Source of the DNA: Candidatus Eiseniibacteriota bacterium
GTDB taxonomy: Bacteria > JAFGKV01
Assembly: GCA_025453925.1 (NCBI GenBank)
Contig: JALOPK010000007.1
Location: 1-28,303 of the forward strand
Direction of reading: 5' to 3'
Length of the DNA stretch: 28,303 nucleotides
Numbering within the stretch: the first letter of the stretch is position 1; the number at the start of each line of letters is the position of its first letter. This document shows positions 23,633-28,303 of this stretch, in pieces. The notes below the pieces were generated by a model. That model searched no databases. It had not been told where the DNA came from and was given only the letters and a program-made list of their open reading frames with translations. The position numbers were made by a program, and so were the translations under genes.

Positions 23633-24537
23633 CGGAGACGGTCGCGGGAGGCGAGGAGCGCCGTAAGCGCGCCGGTGAGGCTGGTGGCGGTGTCGAGATC
23701 CAGGAGCTGTGCCCTGAATCGCTCGGTCTCGCGGTTCAACGACCGCCAGGAGCTGTCCACTGCGGCGGCATATGCCCCGCTCACCGCAGACGGCAGCGTG
23801 GTGACTTCCTCGCCCGTCTCCATGTCGCGCAACGACACAGGGCCGAGGAAGGCGAGCCGGCGTTCCGTGGCATCGAGCACGCGGAACACGATCAGCTCGT
23901 GATTGCCCGAGGCGAGGCTCCGCAACGCACGCACTTGCGTCTCCAGCGGCACCATCAAATCGGAGATCAGCACCACGAGACCGCGGCGGGGCAGTCTGCC
24001 GGCCATGGCGGAGAACACGTCCAGAGGCCTTGTCAGGCCATGGGGCTCATGGCGGATCAGCTCAACGAGCAGGCGGTCGAGGTGCCCCGTCGCCGCGCGG
24101 GGTCTGATCCAGGAACGAACCGTCTCATCGAAGAGGCACAGCCCGACTGCGTCCCGCTGCCTGAGCAGGAGCAACGCCAGGCTGGCGGCCAGGGAACGGG
24201 CATACTCCATTTTGGTCACCGAGCCGCTCCCTTGGTACGCCATGGAGGCGCTGCAGTCGACCAGAAGGTGGGCCCGGAGGTTCGTTTCGTCAGCGTACCT
24301 CTTCACGTACAGCTTGTCGGTCCGGCCGTACACTCTCCAATCCACCAGACGGGGAGGATCGGTGGGCTGGTGCACGCGATGATCCATGAATTCGGTGCTG
24401 AATCCGTGATATGGGCTTCGATGAAATCCGGCGAGGAACCCCTCGACCACCAGCCTCGCACGGAGCTTGAGGCTTCGGATGCGCAGCATCGCATCCGAAT
24501 CGAGGAGGGAGTCCGCTGGAATCTCGGCATGGGGCAT
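23629..24537 (-). CDS. DUF58 protein (VWA-like fold)
   Basis: The protein has 302 residues with the DUF58 core: GFSTEFMDHRVHQPTDPPRLVDWRVYGRTDKLYVKRY, then a VWA-like DCSASM at 94-99 and LISDLMVP. DUF58 genes nearly always sit between or beside MoxR ATPase and VWA membrane-protein genes, as here. It is cytoplasmic or membrane-associated, with no transmembrane helix visible. The ATG at 24537 has only a weak upstream ribosome site. A 113-base gap separates it from tolB, so the DUF58-VWA-MoxR set could have its own promoter, although I cannot point to one. Confidence 0.9.
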   Translation of the reverse strand: MPHAEIPADSLLDSDAMLRIRSLKLRARLVVEGFLAGFHRSPYHGFSTEFMDHRVHQPTDPPRLVDWRVYGRTDKLYVKRYADETNLRAHLLVDCSASMAYQGSGSVTKMEYARSLAASLALLLLRQRDAVGLCLFDETVRSWIRPRAATGHLDRLLVELIRHEPHGLTRPLDVFSAMAGRLPRRGLVVLISDLMVPLETQVRALRSLASGNHELIVFRVLDATERRLAFLGPVSLRDMETGEEVTTLPSAVSGAYAAAVDSSWRSLNRETERFRAQLLDLDTATSLTGALTALLASRDRLR

Positions 24538-24650
24538 GGCGGATGCCTACAGGGGGCGCCACTCACCGGCCGTATGCCGGCCCGTCACGGGGATGCCGAG
24601 GAGGGAGGTCAAAGCGGGTCGAAGGCCGGAGATGGAACGGTGGGGACAGT

Positions 24651-25973
24651 CTATGGTGACCAGGTCGGTTCTTCCTTGTCGCCCCGTCCGAGCGGGAGCA
24701 CGTGCTCGAAACGACCCATGAGATCGGTGAGTACCAGCTCCTTCTGGTTCCCCCGGGTGCTGACGAACATCAGGTGTCTGCCATCCGGCGCCCAGGCGGG
24801 GTCTTCGTTGCTGGTGCCCTTGAACGTGATGCGACGGCGGTGTCGACCCAGCGGATCCATGACCCACACGTCGAAGAAACCCGCTTCCCGGGCCACGTAT
24901 GCGATCCGGTCCCCCTTGGGAGACCAGGCAGCCGACTCGTTGTACTCTCCCGTGAAGGTCAAGCGCCGCAGCTCGGTTCCGTCGAGGTCGGTGACGTAGA
25001 TCTGCGGACTGCCCGCCCGGTCCGATGTGAACGCGATCTCTCTGCCGCCGGGAGACCATGATGGAGAACAGTCGATGCCCGGATGCCGCGTCACGCGGCG
25101 GAGGCCGCTGCCGTCCCGGTTCATAATGTAGATCTCTGAGTTGCCATCCTTGGTGAGCGTGAGGGCCACCTTCTTGCCATCGCGAGTCCACGAGGCGCCC
25201 GCGACAAGACCCGGGAAGTTGGTCATTCGTCGAGCCCGGCCCTCAGCCAGCGACCACAGGAACAGGTCGGGGCTGCCCTCCGCCAGCATCGAGAAAGCGA
25301 TGGCGTCGTGCTCGGGAGACCAGGCCGGGCCGAACTTCAGCGTGCCTGTGTTAGTGAGCTCCCTGAGATTGTGGCCGTCATAATCGGCGATGCACAACTC
25401 CGAGCGGTTCCCCTGCTGATGGATAAAGGCAACCTGTGTTGAGGCGATGCCGCGCTCCCCGGTGAGCAGCTTGACTACCTCGTCGGAGACCTGGTGCGCC
25501 GCCTGGCGCGCATCGAGCGCTTCCATCGTCCGCCGACCCACCAGCCTGCCGCTGGCGAGATCGGAGAGGAAGGCATTGAACCTGACACCCTTGCCGTCAC
25601 GTTCGACCTTGCCTTCCAGCAACGCGTCAGCCCCGATGGCCGCCCATTTCGCCCGCACCTGGCCGCTGTCGCCCCAGTCGCGCACCAGCTCAAGTCCATC
25701 CAACACCCTGAAGTAGCCTGACAGCTCAAGGTCCTGCCGGACGATGTCGAACACTGGCCGGCCCTGCCCCAATTGCTCTTGACCCTGGAACTCCCCAAGG
25801 ATGATGTCCATGCGGCGGAAGCCCGTCTCTCTGATGGACATCTCGACTTCACGCTGCCCCCACACCGGCCGGGCCAAGAGAAACAGCACGCACAGCGCCA
25901 GCCAGCCTCGCCGGTACCGGCGTGAGATGCTACGGAATGAACTCAAAAGAGAAATGCACGCCAAGTTCGGCAT
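24651..25973 (-). CDS. tolB: Tol-Pal system protein TolB
   Basis: TolB is a periplasmic beta-propeller that links Pal and the TolQRA machine during outer-membrane constriction. The 440-residue protein starts with a long n-region and a hydrophobic core LALCVLFLLA, with a cleavage site near VWGQ. An N-terminal alpha/beta domain is followed by WD40-like repeats of the form 'sWSPdGreIAF.SdR.G..qIYv.dldG...rrlT' (about six copies). It ends in EEPTWSP. I chose the ATG at 25973 because GGAGGAG (25981-25987) lies seven bases upstream; this overlaps the TonB-like gene by 44 bases. A TTG at 25946 is the alternative. Confidence 0.95.
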   Translation of the reverse strand: MPNLACISLLSSFRSISRRYRRGWLALCVLFLLARPVWGQREVEMSIRETGFRRMDIILGEFQGQEQLGQGRPVFDIVRQDLELSGYFRVLDGLELVRDWGDSGQVRAKWAAIGADALLEGKVERDGKGVRFNAFLSDLASGRLVGRRTMEALDARQAAHQVSDEVVKLLTGERGIASTQVAFIHQQGNRSELCIADYDGHNLRELTNTGTLKFGPAWSPEHDAIAFSMLAEGSPDLFLWSLAEGRARRMTNFPGLVAGASWTRDGKKVALTLTKDGNSEIYIMNRDGSGLRRVTRHPGIDCSPSWSPGGREIAFTSDRAGSPQIYVTDLDGTELRRLTFTGEYNESAAWSPKGDRIAYVAREAGFFDVWVMDPLGRHRRRITFKGTSNEDPAWAPDGRHLMFVSTRGNQKELVLTDLMGRFEHVLPLGRGDKEEPTWSP

Positions 25974-26577
25974 CCGGGAACTCCTCCGGGAGCGGGGGCA
26001 AGGGGGCAGAGGCATAGATGGCCCGCAGCGCTGATTGGTCGAAGAATGAAACGCCTGAGGTCTCCTCGACGACCACCCTATTGACCTGCCCGTCTCGCAG
26101 TATCACGAAGTGGAGTCTCGTCCGCACCGTCCCTCGTCCGGCATGGGATCCGGGGGGAAGCCAGTTGGATGAGATCTTGTTGCGAACGATGGTCAGGTAG
26201 TAGTTGAAGGGAAACTCGGTATCCAGTTCGACCGTGCTCTTCTTACCGTCCCTGACCTCGCTCTCCGTGGTCTGAACGGGTTGGGCCTGCGCCTGTTCGA
26301 CCTTGTCGGGACGCCATTCGGGTGCCGGGGCGGCGGCCTTTGGCGACGGCGCATCCCTCGTCCGGTCGGTCGCCGCCCTTGGCTCGATCTCCACCAGATC
26401 AACCGCCACGAACTCCGAGAGCGATGGGGTGGCGCGGGCAGGCGTGACCAGGCGAACGCCCACGATGATGAGCAGAAGGTGGGCCAGGAAGGAAATCAGG
26501 ACAAACACCCCCAGTGGGAGCGCCTCCCATCCGGATCGGCGGCCGGATCTGATCCGTGCGACCAGACCGTTCAGCAT
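25930..26577 (-). CDS. TolA/TonB-like energy-transducing protein
   Basis: The protein has 215 residues with one N-terminal transmembrane helix (about 20-44), a short Pro/Ala/Glu-rich linker, and a C-terminal TonB-type domain (FNYYLTIVRNKISSNWLPP..., then VRTRLHFVILRDGQVNRVVVEETSG and FDQSALRAI). Its place between tolR and tolB says it plays the TolA role: reaching from the inner membrane to TolB/Pal. The linker is far shorter than the long helical TolA of Escherichia coli, and the C-domain matches TonB more than TolA, as in many non-proteobacteria. The ATG at 26577 lies 6 bases after the tolR stop. Confidence 0.9.
   Translation of the reverse strand: MLNGLVARIRSGRRSGWEALPLGVFVLISFLAHLLLIIVGVRLVTPARATPSLSEFVAVDLVEIEPRAATDRTRDAPSPKAAAPAPEWRPDKVEQAQAQPVQTTESEVRDGKKSTVELDTEFPFNYYLTIVRNKISSNWLPPGSHAGRGTVRTRLHFVILRDGQVNRVVVEETSGVSFFDQSALRAIYASAPLPPLPEEFPDAELGVHFSFEFIP
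25981..25987 (-). promoter_or_regulatory. Shine-Dalgarno that fixes the tolB start
   Basis: GGAGGAG on the minus strand lies seven bases before the ATG at 25973. It sits inside the 3' part of the TonB-like gene, so ribosomes must start tolB while the upstream frame is still being read. Confidence 0.7.
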
Positions 26578-26583
26578 GTCAGG

Positions 26584-26976
26584 CTACCCCCTGTCTGTCA
26601 CGAGCCCGACATTGTAGATCCCCGCCGTCTTCACGTGAGCGATCACGTCGAGCACCCTTCCGTAGGCAAGGTTCTGATCCGCCCGGATGAACACGGGCCG
26701 CTCTCTCCCCGCCTGGCGAATGCGGGTGAGGGCGTCCTCAATCTTGCCGGGCTGGATCTCCAGATCGCCCACGAAGATCTTGCCGTCTGACGTCATGGAG
26801 ATCACGATGCCGCTCTCGACGTCGACCTCCCTTGCCTGGGCCTTCGGAAGCTGCACCTCGATGCCGCTCTGCATCGCCGGGGCCGCGATCATGTACATGA
26901 TGAGAATCAGGAAGACAAGGTCGACCATCGTGGTCGTGTTCATGTCCGCGAGGACATTGTACCGAAACCTGCTCAT
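26584..26976 (-). CDS. tolR: TolR/ExbD biopolymer transporter
   Basis: The protein has 130 residues: a short cytoplasmic start, one transmembrane helix carrying the conserved proton-pathway Asp19 (in MNTTTMVDLVFLILIM), and a periplasmic domain ending in the usual 'VFIRADQNLAYGRVLDVIAHVKTAGIYNVGLVTD'. It forms a proton-driven motor with TolQ. The ATG at 26976 overlaps the tolQ stop as ATGA, with GAAGG just upstream. Earlier frame extension to 27207 lies over tolQ and is not coding. Confidence 0.95.
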   Translation of the reverse strand: MSRFRYNVLADMNTTTMVDLVFLILIMYMIAAPAMQSGIEVQLPKAQAREVDVESGIVISMTSDGKIFVGDLEIQPGKIEDALTRIRQAGRERPVFIRADQNLAYGRVLDVIAHVKTAGIYNVGLVTDRG

Positions 26977-27656
26977 GCCTTCGAGCCCTTCGCCAGGGTG
27001 TCGATGAACTCTGAAGCGAAGTTGTTGAGCTCGACATCGAAGCCCTTGACCTGGTTGATGAGATAGTTGTAGGCCGCCAGCGCCGGGATCGCGGTGAGGA
27101 GGCCCGCAACCGTGGTCACGAGAGCCAGAGCGATGCCGGGCCCGATCACGAGAATGTCGGTGGTGCGGGCGTATCCCATCATCATGAAGGACTTCTGTAT
27201 GCCCCATACGGTGCCGAAGAATCCCAGAGACGGTCCGGCGGTGCCGGTGGTGGCCAGGAAGAAGAGGTTGCGCTCCAGGTTGGCGATCTCAACGCCGATC
27301 CTCCGGTCCAGGGCGCTACGGACGCGATGGAGCTGCTCCTCGGAGATCGTGGTGCTCTGGATCTCCTTCTGCACCAGGTACGGTATCTCGGAACACCCCT
27401 CCTCGAACACGCGGGAGATCGCCCCGCCGACGGAGTGACTCTGGTACACCAGGAGATGAGACAGCCGGGAGTACGAACGGAAGGCCTTCACGAAGCTATC
27501 GACATTCTTCTGGTTCTGTCGAAAGGTCGCCCAGCGTTCGATGATCACGGCCCACGAAATGATGGACAGAATGAACAGGATGAGGAGGATGGCCCTTCCG
27601 ACTGCGTCGCAGTCCGCCACCATGCGCACCATGCCTTCCATCATGGAAACCGGCAT
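26973..27656 (-). CDS. tolQ: TolQ/ExbB proton channel protein
   Basis: TolQ (227 residues) is the pentameric part of the proton-driven Tol motor. Three transmembrane helices are visible: about 20-40, 130-155 and 170-195. The family motifs include the cytoplasmic loop with LERNLFFLATTGTAGPSLGFFGTVWGI and the third-helix IGPGIALALVTTVAGLLTAIPALAAYN, with the conserved Thr residues lining the channel. The ATG at 27656 has AGGAG nine bases upstream. The gap to the preceding ybgF-like gene is 62 bases. Assigned TolQ, not ExbB, from the tolR-tolA-tolB neighbours. Confidence 0.95.
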   Translation of the reverse strand: MPVSMMEGMVRMVADCDAVGRAILLILFILSIISWAVIIERWATFRQNQKNVDSFVKAFRSYSRLSHLLVYQSHSVGGAISRVFEEGCSEIPYLVQKEIQSTTISEEQLHRVRSALDRRIGVEIANLERNLFFLATTGTAGPSLGFFGTVWGIQKSFMMMGYARTTDILVIGPGIALALVTTVAGLLTAIPALAAYNYLINQVKGFDVELNNFASEFIDTLAKGSKA

Positions 27657-27718
27657 CTATGCGTGCTCCTGCGCCACGGGGATTGGGGGGGTATGGATGA
27701 GGACGCCGCCTCGCCCGG

Positions 27719-28303
27719 CTACTGGAAATCCGCCAGTCGCTCGCGTGCCGCCAGAGCCTCGGTCGTACCGGGGAAGGTCTCGATAAGGCGTCTGAGCATC
27801 GCGGCGGCCTGGTCGGACCTGCCCGTGTTGGCGAGGCAGTTGCCCGCGCGCAACATCGCCAGCGGACGCTTGGTGCTGTCGGGGTAGAGGTCGATCACTC
27901 GCTGGTACTCGGCGCGCGCCTCCTCGAACTGATCACGGACATAGAACGACTCGCCGATCAGAAACTGTGCATCCGCCGCGAGGGGACTGCCGGGGTACTG
28001 CTCGACAAATGAGCGGAAGCCCATGGCGGCCAAGTCGGCCCGTCCCGCGTCGAGGTCGATTCGGGCGCGATTGAACACGTCAGAGGTGGAGGCGTCGATC
28101 CGCGGGCCCGCGCTTTCAGGGGCCGCCTCGCTCTCGAGTTTCTGAATCCGGCTTGTCAGCTCATCCAGCATGACGGCAACGTCACGCTGCCGCTGTTCCA
28201 GATCCTGGGTCATGGCCTGCACGCGGGCACTCATGTCGTCGACGCTGGCCAAAGCGAGCCGCACATCCGCGCTCTGCTGCTTGATCTCGCCGTCTCGATC
28301 CGC
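27719..28303 (-). CDS. cpoB: YbgF/CpoB-like cell-division coordinator (3' part, cut by window edge)
   Basis: The frame is open from the right edge of the window to a TAG at 27719 (about 194 residues seen), so the start lies outside. A GTG at 28264 is open but is probably internal: the residues before it continue the same heptad-like pattern. An N-terminal coiled coil (to about residue 65 of the visible part) is followed by TPR-type repeats 'YPGSPLAADAQFLIGESFYVRDQFEEARAEYQRVIDLYPDS...'. CpoB works with Tol and cell-wall synthases during constriction. It lies upstream of tolQ, whereas in Escherichia coli it follows pal. Confidence 0.88.
   Translation of the reverse strand, partial: ADRDGEIKQQSADVRLALASVDDMSARVQAMTQDLEQRQRDVAVMLDELTSRIQKLESEAAPESAGPRIDASTSDVFNRARIDLDAGRADLAAMGFRSFVEQYPGSPLAADAQFLIGESFYVRDQFEEARAEYQRVIDLYPDSTKRPLAMLRAGNCLANTGRSDQAAAMLRRLIETFPGTTEALAARERLADFQ

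Noticed and set aside
24566-24580. Small inverted repeat CCGGC/GCCGG after the tolB gene
   Set aside because: Only 5 bp with no T-run; expected by chance in GC-rich DNA.

Overview
The window looks like a stretch of core chromosome from a GC-rich, Gram-negative (two-membrane) bacterium. It carries Tol envelope genes, SecDF, FtsEX-like genes and many housekeeping and cofactor genes. I see no tRNA, rRNA, insertion sequence, prophage or CRISPR array. The mix (short-LID adenylate kinase, ricT next to holB, ybgF next to tolQ, MoxR/DUF58/BatA) would fit a lineage such as Gemmatimonadota, Eisenbacteria or a neighbouring candidate phylum. That placement is inference from gene content and cannot be settled here.

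Layout: the left edge holds the 3' end of an unidentified + strand gene (1-201). It is followed by about 650 bases without a credible gene, rich in diverged short repeats and hairpins, and then adk (858-1412, +). Everything from 1422 to the right edge is on the minus strand, so the rest is read from right to left. In transcription order it runs: ybgF/cpoB (cut by the edge), tolQ, tolR, a TolA/TonB-like gene, tolB, DUF58, BatA-like VWA protein, MoxR ATPase, Aur1-type PAP2 phosphatase, nadC, birA, coaX, pdxA, ftsE-like, ftsX-like, holB, ricT (PSP1), rsmA-like, pdxJ, secD, secF, a small DUF4783-like secreted protein, a TPR protein, phosphomannomutase/phosphoglucomutase, a cyanophycinase-like S51 peptidase, cutA, a UlaG-like metallo-beta-lactamase-fold protein, and a membrane-anchored phosphodiesterase. 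The phosphodiesterase meets adk tail to tail.

The minus-strand genes are tightly packed. Many junctions overlap (ATGA, GTGA, CTGA or TGATG) and many starts are GTG or TTG behind clear Shine-Dalgarno sequences. This suggests several long, translationally coupled transcripts. Functional groups are: envelope constriction and lipoprotein transport (Tol); a MoxR/VWA chaperone-like module; cofactor synthesis (NAD, biotin attachment, CoA, and two successive PLP steps pdxA and pdxJ); protein export (SecDF); and replication clamp loading (holB).

Most genes are ordinary. The points most worth checking are: an FtsE-like ATPase lacking the usual Q-loop, D-loop and H-loop residues beside a diverged FtsX; an RsmA homologue whose NLPY motif reads ALPY; the repeat-rich region before adk; a probable CTG start for the small gene after secF; a Tol cluster with ybgF first and no pal; and the fused holin-like/phosphodiesterase protein.
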